Assembly (NCBI GenBank): GCA_052435735.1
Contig: JBQVNB010000005.1
Location: forward strand, 145,882 to 209,881
Direction of reading: 5' to 3'
Source of the DNA: Aliihoeflea sp052435735
GTDB lineage: Bacteria > Pseudomonadota > Alphaproteobacteria > Rhizobiales > Rhizobiaceae
Length of the DNA stretch: 64,000 nucleotides
In this document: in pieces, positions 1-9,289 of the stretch
How positions within the stretch are numbered: position 1 is the stretch's first letter
How the letters are laid out: each line of letters opens with the position of its first letter
The notes under the pieces: generated by a model
What the model saw: only the letters and a program-made list of their open reading frames with translations
Told to the model about the DNA's origin: nothing
The model's database searches: none
Position numbers and translations under genes: made by a program

Positions 1-201
1 CCTTCAGCACTCCTGTAGAGGCTGCCGCGTCCGTTCGAACTCTTCGTTCGCAGCCCGACAACCGCGCCACCCGGCTTGCATGGACAAGCTGGCCGTGTTG
101 CTTACTTTGCACTTCTGGATGCAGGTGCGATCCAGTTTCAGGACAGAGGCGGCCGTCGAATCGCCCGGCGTTCACGTGCAGGCAACATGGGAGAGTTTGA
201 T

Positions 202-978
202 ATGGATCTTGGCATCAACGGGCTTCACGTGCTCGTCACGGGCGGCTCGAAAGGGATAGGCCTTGCCTGCGCGAAGGCTTTTCTCGACGAAGGGGCCAAG
301 GTGACGATCGTCTCGCGCAGTCGCGAGAACCTCGACAAGGCGGCTGCGATCCTCGGGGATGTCGGGCTGGTCGCGGCCGATCTGTCGGATGCGGCGGATG
401 CCGCGCGCGCCGTCGGCGAGGCGGAGAGTGGCCGCGGACCGATCGACATACTCGTCAACAGCGCCGGCTCGGCGCGGCGCACGCCGGCCGAAGACCTCTC
501 GCCGGATCACTATCGTGCCGCGATGGACGCCAAGTTCTTCAGCTACGTCAACGTCATCGACCCCGTCATCAAGCGCATGGCCGAGCGCGGCTCGGGCGCC
601 ATCGTCAACGTCATCGGCAATGGCGGAAAGGTCGCCTCGCCGATCCATATCGCCGGGGGCGCGGCCAATGCGGCACTGATGCTGGCCACGGCCGGGCTTG
701 CCAACGCCTATGCCGGCCGTGGCATTCGCGTCCTCGCCGTCAATCCCGGCCTGACCGAGACCGACAGGGTCGCCGAGGGGCTTGCCGCCGATGCGAAGGC
801 GCAGGGCATAACGGTCGACGAAGCACGCCAACGCGGCGTGTCGCGAATCGCGCGCGGCCGCTATGCGCGGCCCGAAGAGATCGCCGATGCGGTGCTGTTC
901 CTCGCCTCCGGGCGAGCGAGCTATATTTCCGGCGTCTCGATCACGATGGACGGCGTCGCGGTGCCGACGATCATCTAG
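202..978 (+). CDS. SDR-fold protein with a degenerate catalytic triad
   Basis: A 258-residue short-chain dehydrogenase/reductase fold protein. The Rossmann motif TGGSKGIG lies at residues 13-20 and the structural Asn of the NSAG motif is N86. The usual catalytic Tyr-x3-Lys is absent: G152 and N156 occupy those places in GGAANAAL, and G139 occupies the Ser position. Cofactor binding looks intact but classical dehydrogenase chemistry does not. The start was set at 202 because GGAGAG lies six bases upstream; an open frame continues to 76 without a comparable site. The stop overlaps the convergent coiled-coil gene by eight bases. The fold is certain; substrate and activity are unknown. Confidence 0.85.
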   Translation: MDLGINGLHVLVTGGSKGIGLACAKAFLDEGAKVTIVSRSRENLDKAAAILGDVGLVAADLSDAADAARAVGEAESGRGPIDILVNSAGSARRTPAEDLSPDHYRAAMDAKFFSYVNVIDPVIKRMAERGSGAIVNVIGNGGKVASPIHIAGGAANAALMLATAGLANAYAGRGIRVLAVNPGLTETDRVAEGLAADAKAQGITVDEARQRGVSRIARGRYARPEEIADAVLFLASGRASYISGVSITMDGVAVPTII

Positions 979-1663
979 GCTCGTCGAGGCGGCCGACCAT
1001 CCGCCGCAGCGAGTCGAGCGTCTGCTGGATGGCGTCGAGGTCCGCGCGCTCGGTCTCCGCCTGGCTGCCCATGCCCTCGTGCAGGCCGCGCAGGCGCGCG
1101 AGCCTCAATTCCTCGTCGCGGATCAAGGCGCGCGCCTGCTCCAGCGCGGCATGACATTTGTCGATCTCTCCAGCGAGCCACCCAGCTTTCGACAGGGCGA
1201 GCGTCAACCGCTTTTCGGCGCCGTCGATATCGCCTGCCTGGTTGTCTTCATCGGACCGGGCCATCTGGCGGCGGATGTCCTCGAACGCCTCGGCGTCGAT
1301 CGCGCCGCTGGCCCGTTGGTCAGGCGCCGCGCCCTCGCCCGTAAGGCGCGCCAGCCAGTCGCCGATGCGGGGTGCGCGCCGTAAAGAGGGCGTAGCGGCG
1401 AGGATCGTATCATCGCCCCGGCCTGCGCCGGGCAGCCCGAATCTCTTTGAAGGTCGAGCATCTTCACCGGAGAGCCGGCGCAAAAGCGCAGGCCGCTGAT
1501 CGACCGGCGGTGCGGGCGGGACCGGCGCTTGCGGTTCGATCGGCTGGATTTCGGCCTCGGGCTCGGGCTCTACCGACAGAAGCGACGCGGGCGCGGCCGG
1601 CACCGGTATTTCGGGTGCCGGTTCCTTGCGCCGAAACCTGTCCGCAAATCGCGCCATTGCCAT
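971..1663 (-). CDS. Hypothetical coiled-coil protein
   Basis: A 230-residue protein not assigned to a known family. The first third is low-complexity and rich in Pro, Ala and Glu. From about residue 110 to the C-terminus it is strongly charged and heptad-like (for example the stretch from AEAFEDIRRQMAR to LDSLRRMVGRL), suggesting a long coiled coil. There is no signal peptide or membrane segment. Start 1663 (MAMARF) is preferred over in-frame upstream codons because the upstream peptide looks like untranslated leader; codon 3 is a second possible Met start. It diverges from the exopolysaccharide locus across a 187-base gap, so a structural or regulatory role there is possible but unproven. 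Confidence 0.65.
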   Translation of the reverse strand: MAMARFADRFRRKEPAPEIPVPAAPASLLSVEPEPEAEIQPIEPQAPVPPAPPVDQRPALLRRLSGEDARPSKRFGLPGAGRGDDTILAATPSLRRAPRIGDWLARLTGEGAAPDQRASGAIDAEAFEDIRRQMARSDEDNQAGDIDGAEKRLTLALSKAGWLAGEIDKCHAALEQARALIRDEELRLARLRGLHEGMGSQAETERADLDAIQQTLDSLRRMVGRLDEPR

Positions 1664-1850
1664 GTTCTGTCCGTTCTCGAGCCGTCGGACGCGCGTCCAC
1701 GACAGCAAAAACCTAGAACGACATGGGTAAGGAAAGGTTAACGACGCGTATCCGCCTCTCCCGATCATGGTGAACATCTTCTTAAGGACTGTCACTTAGC
1801 CTTGCGCGCACGGAATAGACGGCGCATCGCGCCTTTTCGACGAGCGAGGC

Positions 1851-3869
1851 ATGATGAGCGACGTGGCATTCGGGGGCGCCGGCCGGCCGCAAGGCACCCA
1901 TGACGACGGCAAGGTCACGATCTTCGACTTCGCCGCGCTGCTTCGCACACTGCGTCGCCGGCTCCTGTGGATTCTCGTTCCGACCATCGCCTTTCCGGTG
2001 ATCGCAGCAGCCGCGTCGCTCGCCATGTCGAACTATTACTGGGCGACCGCGCAGGTGCTGGTCGACCCCGAGGGGATGCAGGTTCTCGAAGGCGAACTCT
2101 CGGCAAACGGCCGCTCGGAACAGACCTCCCTCATCTATGCGCAGAATCAGGCCTACATCATGGGCTCGAACCGCGTCCTGATGGAGGTCGTCGAACGGGA
2201 AGGCCTCGCGATCGATCCGGAATTCGGCGTCCCGCCGCCGGGCTTCGTCGCCTCCTTCTTCCCCGCCACGCCGAGCGCGGTTCCCGCAGAACGGCTGGCG
2301 CTGCGGGCACTGCAGCGCAATTTCAACGTCTCGCTCAATGAGGCCAGCTTCGTCGTCGAAGCTTCGGTTAAGTCGGAGGACCCGCAAAAGGCCGCCCGGC
2401 TCGCCAATGCCATCGCCGCGATCTATGTCGAGCAGCGTGCCGAAACGCGTGCCGAGGCCGTCGGCCGCGCGGCGGATGGTCTGTCGTCGCAGCTCGACCG
2501 GCTGCGCGAGCGAGTCGAGGACGGCGAGCGCGCCGTGCAGGCCTACAAGGTCGCCAACAACATCATCGATGCCGATGGCCGGCGCATCGGCGAGCAACGC
2601 CTGGCCGACATCACCACCGAGATCACCCGCGTCGGCGCGCGGATCGCCGAGGACGAGGCGCTGGGGGCCGAGGTCGCGCGGCTGCGGGCCGATTCGAGCT
2701 CGTTCGGTTCGGTCGCTGAAACCAATCTGACGCCCGCAATCGTGACCCTGCGTGCACGTCTCGCCGAGGCGCGGGAGGAAGAGGAAACGCTCGCCTCCTC
2801 GCTCGGCGCACGCCACCCGTCCTACCAGCTTGCCCGCACGCGCTCTCAGTCCGTCAGCCGCCAGCTCGACGTGGAGCTCGACCGGTTCGCGACCTCCGTC
2901 GATCAGCGACTTGCCCGTTCGCGCGCAAACCTCGCCAGCCTCGAAGCGCAGCTCCAGACGGCGGGCGCGACGGTTACCGCCGAGAACCAGTCGAGCGTCG
3001 ATCTGCGCCAGCTCGAGCGCACCGCCGCCAGTGACCGGCTCGTCTACGAGGCGTTTTTGCTGCGCACGCGCCAGCTCTCCGAACAGGAGCAGGCCGTCAA
3101 TCCGGAAAACCCGCAGATCATCGCCGCCGCCCTCGCCCCGCTCGAAAAGGCCGGCCCGCCGCGCACCATGATGACTGGGGGCGCGCTCGTCTTTGGTTTC
3201 CTCTTCGGCGTCGGCCTCGCCATGCTGCGCGAACAGTTCGACCAGACAGGGACGCCGGCCACCGCGCGCCGCGCCGTACCGGCCGGTGCTCCACCGGTCT
3301 TCCGCCTCTCGCGTCGTTCGGCGACCGGCGATGAAATGGCGATGCTTGCGACCCGCCGCGAAGCGCCGGCCTTCTTCGACCTCGCCAGCTTGATCGGCAG
3401 CATGCCGGCGGCTGGGCCGGTCGCCTCCATCGCGATAACCGGCGACGATCCCGACGACCGCGCCTTCGTCGCGCTCAACACCACGATTGCCGCGGCCAAG
3501 AGCGGACGCAAGGTTCTGCTGGTCGACGCCGGCCAGACCAGCAATCCGCTCACCACAGCCTTCGGCCTCGAGCGTCATCCGGGCCTCAACGACGTCCAGT
3601 CGCTTCGCCGCTTCGAGCCCGAATTCGCGTTGACCATCGATGCGGCCGGCTTCGCCTTCCTGCCGCGCGGCCTGACCGCGATCGGCACCGGCGCGCCGGT
3701 CGAGGACATCGATCTCGCGCGCTGGGTTGCGGCGTCGGGCAAGGATTTCGACCTGATCATCGTCGACGCGCCGTCAGCGGGTCGCGTTCGCCATGATGGC
3801 GCAATCACCGTTGGCGAAACCACCGCCGCCGGGTCCGCCCCGGTCATCGCGCAGGTCATCCGGGGCTGA
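1851..3869 (+). CDS. Polysaccharide chain-length protein (Wzz/GumC/ExoP type) with degenerate BY-kinase domain
   Basis: A 672-residue inner-membrane polysaccharide co-polymerase. It has an N-terminal Wzz domain with a first membrane helix near residues 37-58, a large periplasmic coiled-coil part rich in Glu/Arg/Ala (roughly 180-430), and a second helix near 440-462 (TGGALVFGFLFGVGLAML). A cytoplasmic BY-kinase-like domain follows. In that domain Walker A' (KVLLVDAG, about 554) and Walker B (DLIIVDA, about 633) are recognisable. The Walker A loop is replaced by ITGDDPDDRAF, with no GxxxxGK[ST], and there is no C-terminal Tyr cluster. It probably sets chain length without autokinase activity. 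It is the first gene of the co-directional exopolysaccharide run, five bases before the polymerase-like gene. The ATG at 1854 is an alternative start. Confidence 0.88.
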   Translation: MMSDVAFGGAGRPQGTHDDGKVTIFDFAALLRTLRRRLLWILVPTIAFPVIAAAASLAMSNYYWATAQVLVDPEGMQVLEGELSANGRSEQTSLIYAQNQAYIMGSNRVLMEVVEREGLAIDPEFGVPPPGFVASFFPATPSAVPAERLALRALQRNFNVSLNEASFVVEASVKSEDPQKAARLANAIAAIYVEQRAETRAEAVGRAADGLSSQLDRLRERVEDGERAVQAYKVANNIIDADGRRIGEQRLADITTEITRVGARIAEDEALGAEVARLRADSSSFGSVAETNLTPAIVTLRARLAEAREEEETLASSLGARHPSYQLARTRSQSVSRQLDVELDRFATSVDQRLARSRANLASLEAQLQTAGATVTAENQSSVDLRQLERTAASDRLVYEAFLLRTRQLSEQEQAVNPENPQIIAAALAPLEKAGPPRTMMTGGALVFGFLFGVGLAMLREQFDQTGTPATARRAVPAGAPPVFRLSRRSATGDEMAMLATRREAPAFFDLASLIGSMPAAGPVASIAITGDDPDDRAFVALNTTIAAAKSGRKVLLVDAGQTSNPLTTAFGLERHPGLNDVQSLRRFEPEFALTIDAAGFAFLPRGLTAIGTGAPVEDIDLARWVAASGKDFDLIIVDAPSAGRVRHDGAITVGETTAAGSAPVIAQVIRG

Positions 3870-3874
3870 GCGCG

Positions 3875-5119
3875 ATGAGCGACGCCGCCTTATCGGCATC
3901 CTTCGGCCGCGAACGCGACAGGTCGCTCTGGCTGTTCCTCTTCGCCATGGCGCTCGGCGCGATCTGCCTGCGAATCCTCATCACCAATCCGCTGATGAAC
4001 GAGTTCGTCGAGTACACGACCGAAAAAGGCGCGATCTACGAGAAGATCCATTTCGGCACCTACGCGCTTCTCGGGGTTGCCGGGTTGGTTCCGCTGTTCC
4101 GGCCGATAAGGCTCGAAATCTGGGAACTCGCGCCGTTCCGCGCCCTGCTCTTCTTCGGCTTCTGGGTGCTCGCCATCGCCATCGCCCTAGTCGCCATCGG
4201 ACGGGGCGGCTCGGCGGGATATCTCATCGACTCCTACGTCGCGGCCGCTGCCGCCGGGCTCCTCCTCTTCATGCTGCCGCTGCCCATGCGGCGCACGGCC
4301 GGACACTTCATGCTCCTAATCCTCTTGGCGAGCGCGCTGATCGGCATCGGCGAAGTCGCGACGGGAACACGGTTCCTGCCCTATGAGGTCGGCGAACTCG
4401 ATTTTCGCCCGACCGGCCTGATGGGCCATCCGCTCAACCAGGGTCTGATGCTTGCCGCCGGCATCGGCTTTCTCGTCGCCAGCCGATTCCGCCTGTCGTT
4501 CAAGCTTCTCGGCGCGGCGCTCCTCCTCATCGGTACTGCCGCGGCCGGCGCGCGCACCGCGACGATCATGGCCGCAATCGCGATCTTCGCCTGCCTGATG
4601 CTGACACGCTGGTGGAACGTAGATGCCGCCCGTCAGGCGTCGATGAAGCTGATGGTGCTCGCCTTCGCCGCCATCGCGACATTGCCGGCCATCGGCCTCC
4701 TCATCGGCGCCGGCTTCCTCGACCGCTTCGAGGGCGGGCTGATCGACGAGAGCGCGATGGCGCGGCTCGATGTCTACCGGGTGTTCGAATACGTCTCGTG
4801 GCGCGACATCATCGCCGGCACCGACATTGCCATCATCCAGAACATCATCGAGACCCGGCTCGACCTTCTCTATATCGAGAGCACGCCGGTCATCCTGACC
4901 TTCCAGCTCGGCCTGCCGGGCGCGCTGTTCTTCACCGGCCTTGTCATCTACCTTTTCGCTCACCTCTTGCGGCTCAACGGACGTGCGGCAGCGATCGGAA
5001 CCGCCATCTTCTTCATCGTCGCGCTCTCCAACAACCATTTGTCGACCAAGATGGCGACCGTAACCATGATCGTCGTGATGCTGGTCGCCTTCATGCAACG
5101 ACCGGTTGCGAGAAACTGA
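3875..5119 (+). CDS. Polysaccharide polymerase/O-antigen ligase-like membrane protein (VpsF-like)
   Basis: A 414-residue protein with about ten predicted membrane helices, beginning near residue 18 (LWLFLFAMALGAICLRIL). Larger periplasmic loops occur near residues 45-60 and 270-320. The size, helix pattern and position after a Wzz-type protein fit a Wzy-like exopolysaccharide polymerase or O-antigen-ligase superfamily member; it resembles proteins annotated as VpsF. It would join undecaprenyl-linked repeat units at the periplasmic face of the inner membrane. Short motifs are too divergent to distinguish polymerase from ligase, so the call rests on topology and context. It starts five bases after the co-polymerase stop and is probably co-transcribed with it. 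Confidence 0.75.
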   Translation: MSDAALSASFGRERDRSLWLFLFAMALGAICLRILITNPLMNEFVEYTTEKGAIYEKIHFGTYALLGVAGLVPLFRPIRLEIWELAPFRALLFFGFWVLAIAIALVAIGRGGSAGYLIDSYVAAAAAGLLLFMLPLPMRRTAGHFMLLILLASALIGIGEVATGTRFLPYEVGELDFRPTGLMGHPLNQGLMLAAGIGFLVASRFRLSFKLLGAALLLIGTAAAGARTATIMAAIAIFACLMLTRWWNVDAARQASMKLMVLAFAAIATLPAIGLLIGAGFLDRFEGGLIDESAMARLDVYRVFEYVSWRDIIAGTDIAIIQNIIETRLDLLYIESTPVILTFQLGLPGALFFTGLVIYLFAHLLRLNGRAAAIGTAIFFIVALSNNHLSTKMATVTMIVVMLVAFMQRPVARN

Positions 5120-5184
5120 CTTCAACCTTCTTTAAGCCGAACCCTGTATGCGGAAGGCGAGGAAACATCGCAGCGGAGAACATC

Positions 5185-6567
5185 GTGCGCCTTCTGGACA
5201 TTGCGCGCAGTGCCTATGTCGGCAGTCCGGTCGGTTTGCGTCGGTCGATCGCGCCCCTGATGGCGATGGTCCCGACGTCGCTCAAGTATGGTCGCGCCTA
5301 TCGAACTTGGCGCAGCAATGTCACCCGCAGCGTCCACGATGCCGACTTCGTCGATGCCGAACGCCGCCGGGCCTTCGCCGAACTCCTCGCCATCGCGTCA
5401 AGAAGCCCGTTCTATCGAGAAATTCTCGGCGGCGTTGACCTCACGCCAGAGGATATTTCCCGCCTCCCCGTTCTGACAAAGGAGGATCTCGTCAGTGCCG
5501 GCATGAACGCGCTCGCCGTTCCGAGATCAGCGCTCGATGCCGGCAACACCAGTGGATCGAACGGCGAAGCCCCGTTCGGCTTCTATCTCGACCGCGACCG
5601 CTCGGTCCGCGAAATCGCCTTCATCCACCATGTCTGGAGCCGCTGCGGCTTTCAGGCCGGCGAGCCCCGCGCCATGCTGCGCGACGCCTATCTTTACGAC
5701 CGCAAGGGCTTCATCCACGAATGGGAGGCGGCGCTGGGCGAACTGCGCCTCTCGGTCTTCCCGATGACGCCGCAGGACATGGAGCTCTATCTCGATCTCA
5801 TCGACCAGCGCGCCATCCGCTACCTGCACGGCTTTCCGTCGGCTATGGAAATGCTCGCACGTCACATGCTCGCGACCGGCCGCAGGCTTCGCCTGCCGCT
5901 CATGGGCGTCTTCCCGATCTCCGAGCCGATCTTCGCCCACCAGCGCGAGACGATCCGCACCGCCTTCGGCGACGTCGCCATCCTGCCCTTCTACGGCATG
6001 AGCGAAAAGGCGATCTTTGCCGGCGAGGTCGAGGGCGAGCCGGACACTTATGAGTGCGAGCCGCTCTACGGCATCGCCGAACTCGTCGACGACGCAGGCG
6101 TGCCGATCACGCAGCCAGGCCGCGAAGGGCGGCTGGTCGGCACCTCGTTCATCACGCGCGGCATGCCCTTCATCCGCTACGACACCGAGGATCGCGCCAC
6201 TCTCGTTCGCACTGCAGCGCGCGAGAATTGCTGGCGCATGCGCGTGTCGAACATCACGCCGCGGCGCAAACCCGCCTGGCTTGTCGATTGCGACGGACGA
6301 CGCATCGTGTCGACCGATTTCACCCCCTCCGACCCCGCCTTCTTCGACGGCATCAAGGAGTTCCAGTTCTATCAGGACACGCCGGGGGTCTGCGTGATGA
6401 AGTATGTGCCGAGCGAAAGCGGCACGGTCGAACAGGCCGTTGAGATCGTCGCCGCCCTCCAGCGCAAGGCCGGAGACGCCATTCGGTTCGAGCCGAAAAA
6501 GGTCGACACGCTCGTTGCGAGCAAGAACGGCAAACGCCCTTTCATCGACCAGCGGCTATCGGTCTAG
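5185..6567 (+). CDS. CapK/PaaK-like AMP-forming ligase, paralog 1
   Basis: A 460-residue member of the phenylacetate-CoA ligase (PaaK)/CapK branch of the adenylate-forming superfamily. The ATP-binding signature appears as NTSGSNGEAPFGFY (about residues 115-128), with YGMSEKA and FIRYDTEDRATL further on, as in PaaK-like enzymes. Such genes in capsule and exopolysaccharide loci are thought to activate a carboxylic acid for transfer to the polymer; the substrate is unknown. GTG at 5185 is chosen because GGAG sits six bases upstream and the N-terminus (RLLDIARSAYV) matches paralog 2 at 14697. The 3' end overlaps the convergent glycosyltransferase by four bases. Confidence 0.82.
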   Translation: MRLLDIARSAYVGSPVGLRRSIAPLMAMVPTSLKYGRAYRTWRSNVTRSVHDADFVDAERRRAFAELLAIASRSPFYREILGGVDLTPEDISRLPVLTKEDLVSAGMNALAVPRSALDAGNTSGSNGEAPFGFYLDRDRSVREIAFIHHVWSRCGFQAGEPRAMLRDAYLYDRKGFIHEWEAALGELRLSVFPMTPQDMELYLDLIDQRAIRYLHGFPSAMEMLARHMLATGRRLRLPLMGVFPISEPIFAHQRETIRTAFGDVAILPFYGMSEKAIFAGEVEGEPDTYECEPLYGIAELVDDAGVPITQPGREGRLVGTSFITRGMPFIRYDTEDRATLVRTAARENCWRMRVSNITPRRKPAWLVDCDGRRIVSTDFTPSDPAFFDGIKEFQFYQDTPGVCVMKYVPSESGTVEQAVEIVAALQRKAGDAIRFEPKKVDTLVASKNGKRPFIDQRLSV

Positions 6568-7664
6568 GCGGCTTTGCGCCCGCCTTCCATGATCTCGCGA
6601 TAGCGCTCGATCAGCCTGGGAACCACTGTCTCAGCGGTGTAGTTCCGCGCGATCCGCTCGGCGGTACGGCGCGACAGTTCGGCCCACGCCCCGCTTGCTG
6701 CGATCTCTTGCACCGCCGTGGCATAAACCGCCCCGTCCGCCGCGCGGCCGAAGATGCGGCCGCAATCGGCGACGACCGAACGGTTGAAACCGTTGTCGGC
6801 GCAGAGCGGCACAAGCCCTTCTGCCATCGCCTCGGTCAGCGCATTGGAGTGCCCCTCCCCGTCATGGCGCGTCGGGAAGATGAAGAAATGCGCGCCGCGG
6901 ATCGTCTCGCGCACTGCCTCGGCGTTGACCGCTCCTTTGAACTCGACCGGCAGCCCCGATGCCAGCGCATCGAGCCTTTTCGCATAGTCCGGCGATGCCC
7001 GGCCGAGCACCTCCAGCCGGACATCAAGCCCGCCTTCTTTCAACACCCGCACCGCCTCGATCGCCGTCTCGATGCCCTTTTCCGGCACGATGCGAGCCAG
7101 GAAGACGAGCCGGATCGGGTTGGTCAAAATGTGCTGCGCCAACCTCTCCGGTCCCCGCGAGACATAGTTTGGCAGGTAATGCACCGGCGCATCGGTGAAG
7201 CGCCGGGCGAAATCGACATATTCGAGCCCTTCGACCGTAACCAAATCGGCATGCCGCAGCAGCCTGGCCTGCACGCGCGCGCCCATCGCGCCCTCTTCCA
7301 TCTCGTCGATGAAGCAGCCGGCGCGGATGTCGACGACCAGCTTTCGGCCGCGCGCCTTGGCATTCATGCAGATCACCGCTTCGGGCAGGATGAAATGGCG
7401 GCGCAGCGGCGTGATGTGAAGGATGTCGAACCGTCCCGCCTCGGCCAGCACCCGCGCCGCCGTCCCCGCGAAGTTCGAGGCATAGGCCACCGCCTTGCCG
7501 GCCGGTGTCGCGCGTTCCGGCGCGTAGGGATATTCCGCGACGCTCAGCCCATGTGCCCGCAGATCGTCGATCAGCCGGCGATTGGCCGATTCATAACCGC
7601 CACGCGCGGGCTCGCCCGGTCGTGCGATCGGGCCGCAATAGGCGATGCGTGGCAAGACGGGCAT
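6564..7664 (-). CDS. Glycosyltransferase family 4
   Basis: A 366-residue GT-B fold glycosyltransferase of family 4. The N-terminal half begins IAYCGPIARPGEPARGGYE, a typical Gly-rich acceptor loop. The C-terminal Rossmann half has RLVFLARIVPEKGIETAIEA, the phosphate-contacting Arg/Lys region. The E-x7-E-like segment is HDGEGHSNALTEAMAEGLVP. It should transfer a sugar from an NDP donor to the lipid-linked repeat unit at the cytoplasmic face. AAGGA is eight bases before the start. It is the only glycosyltransferase of the locus on the minus strand, convergent with CapK paralog 1, so it has its own promoter in the gap before the flippase gene. Donor and acceptor cannot be read from sequence. Confidence 0.85.
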   Translation of the reverse strand: MPVLPRIAYCGPIARPGEPARGGYESANRRLIDDLRAHGLSVAEYPYAPERATPAGKAVAYASNFAGTAARVLAEAGRFDILHITPLRRHFILPEAVICMNAKARGRKLVVDIRAGCFIDEMEEGAMGARVQARLLRHADLVTVEGLEYVDFARRFTDAPVHYLPNYVSRGPERLAQHILTNPIRLVFLARIVPEKGIETAIEAVRVLKEGGLDVRLEVLGRASPDYAKRLDALASGLPVEFKGAVNAEAVRETIRGAHFFIFPTRHDGEGHSNALTEAMAEGLVPLCADNGFNRSVVADCGRIFGRAADGAVYATAVQEIAASGAWAELSRRTAERIARNYTAETVVPRLIERYREIMEGGRKAA

Positions 7665-7855
7665 GGCGGGTTCCTTAAAAGATCGCCGCGACCCTAGCGC
7701 GAAACCATGTCGAGACCGCTAACGCGCCCGCCATGCGCTGCCCGCCGCGATCAACCGCTTGGTAACCCAATTGGCTGAAAGCCGGCCACGTTCACCATTG
7801 CTTGGCCCTGTCTCGCTTAGGTTGCAGCCGAAGTCGAACAGGCGCACGCTCCCAA

Positions 7856-9289
7856 ATGCTGATCCGATCCACGATCATCTATCTGCCGGCAATCCTTTTG
7901 CCGCGCATTTCGGCGATCCTGCTTCTGATCGTCATGACGCGGCTCGTCAGCCAGACGGAATACGGCCTCCTCGCGCTCGTCGTCGCCATCGGCGAAATGA
8001 CGGATGCGGCCGTGTCCAACTGGCTGCGCATTGCGCTCCTGCGCCTCGGCGGCACCGGCACCATCGCTTCCGGCAGCCTGAAACGCGCGACGACCGTGCT
8101 CATCGGCACGTCGCTCACCGCCATCCTCGTCGCAATCCTCGCCTCCTTCCTCATCGTCCCCGAGCGCGCGAGCGAATTCGCGCTGGCGGTCTCGGCCTAC
8201 ATCGTCGCCGGCAGCGTCTCGCGCCACGCGCTTTGCATCCTCCAGATGCAGCAGCGGCGCGTCACCTATACGATGATGGAATTCGCGCGTTCCATCTGCG
8301 TCATCGTCTTGCCCATCAGCGCGGTGCTCCTCATCGAGCCGACCTTCCTCGCCGCCTCGCTGGCGACGAGCCTCGGCACGCTTCTTTGCGGTTTGGTGGG
8401 CCTGCGCATCGCCTATTCGAAGGTCGAACGGGGCCCGGCCCGTTTTTCCTATGGCGAACTCTTCTCGCTCGGCGTGCCGCTCATCGTTCTGGCGCTCATC
8501 AGCTTCGGCCTCGACGCCATTGAGCGCCCGCTGCTGAAGCTCTTCCACGATGCCGGCGTCGTCGCCGTCTACGCCGCCGCCTACGCGCTCGCGCGCCAGC
8601 CGATCGACATTCTCGGCAATGCCATCAACCAGGGCGCCTTTCCGGAAATGGTATCGATCTTCGATACGCGCGGGGCCGCGGCGGCAGGCGCGTTCATCGT
8701 CCAGCAGCTCAATCTGATCGCCATGCTGATCCTGCCGGCGGCTGCGTTTCTCATCGTGCTGGGCCCGGACATCGTCGGCCTCGTGCTGCCGGAAAGCTAC
8801 CACGCCGACGCGTCTGCCGTGTTCCCGGTCGTCGTCGCATCGGTCGTGCTCTTCAATTTCAAGGTCTTCGTCTTCGACAACGTCTTCCACGCGCACAAGC
8901 GCAACTGGCTGCAATCGGCGTCGCTTCTGCCGGGCGCGATCATCGGCATCGCGCTCAGCCTCTATCTGATCCCGACCTATGCGGCGCTCGGCGCGGCGTG
9001 GGGCTATCTCGCAGCCTGCGGCATCGGGCTTCTGACCAGCATCGCGATGTCATCGCGCCTTCTCAGACTGCCCATCGCGCTCGGCGATCTCCTGCGCGCC
9101 CTCGCCGTCGCGCTCGGCGTCTTCGTCGCCACCGCACTCGTGCGGCAGTGGACGGCCGACGAATGGGTGCTCATCCGCCTCGTCCTCGCAGGCGCTGCCG
9201 GCGGGGTCGCGTTTCTGGCGCTCGTCGCGCTTCTCCATCGGCAGGAAGCGCGGTTGCTGATGACCAATCTGCGGCTGAGGCGGGTATAG
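7856..9289 (+). CDS. Oligosaccharide flippase (Wzx/MOP family)
   Basis: A 477-residue membrane protein with about 14 helices. It begins IRSTIIYLPAILLPRISAIL, the typical first helix of polysaccharide flippases of the MOP superfamily, followed by VMTRLVSQTEYGLLAL (the Wzx-type sequence after helix 1). It would move the undecaprenyl-linked repeat unit across the inner membrane before polymerisation. Start 7856 (ATG) is favoured; an in-frame TTG at 7802 would add 18 residues that do not look like protein. No strong ribosome-binding site is seen. The stop codon is directly followed by the next gene's ATG at 9290, so translation is probably coupled. Confidence 0.85.
   Translation: MLIRSTIIYLPAILLPRISAILLLIVMTRLVSQTEYGLLALVVAIGEMTDAAVSNWLRIALLRLGGTGTIASGSLKRATTVLIGTSLTAILVAILASFLIVPERASEFALAVSAYIVAGSVSRHALCILQMQQRRVTYTMMEFARSICVIVLPISAVLLIEPTFLAASLATSLGTLLCGLVGLRIAYSKVERGPARFSYGELFSLGVPLIVLALISFGLDAIERPLLKLFHDAGVVAVYAAAYALARQPIDILGNAINQGAFPEMVSIFDTRGAAAAGAFIVQQLNLIAMLILPAAAFLIVLGPDIVGLVLPESYHADASAVFPVVVASVVLFNFKVFVFDNVFHAHKRNWLQSASLLPGAIIGIALSLYLIPTYAALGAAWGYLAACGIGLLTSIAMSSRLLRLPIALGDLLRALAVALGVFVATALVRQWTADEWVLIRLVLAGAAGGVAFLALVALLHRQEARLLMTNLRLRRV

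Noticed and set aside
28..60. A GTTCGAAC stretch like a tRNA T-loop near the left edge
   Set aside because: Flanking bases do not form the five-base T stem and no acceptor or anticodon arm is seen.
1782..3578. Long minus-strand open frame opposite the chain-length gene
   Set aside because: Antisense frame of a high-GC gene; Arg/Ala/Gly-rich and without domains.
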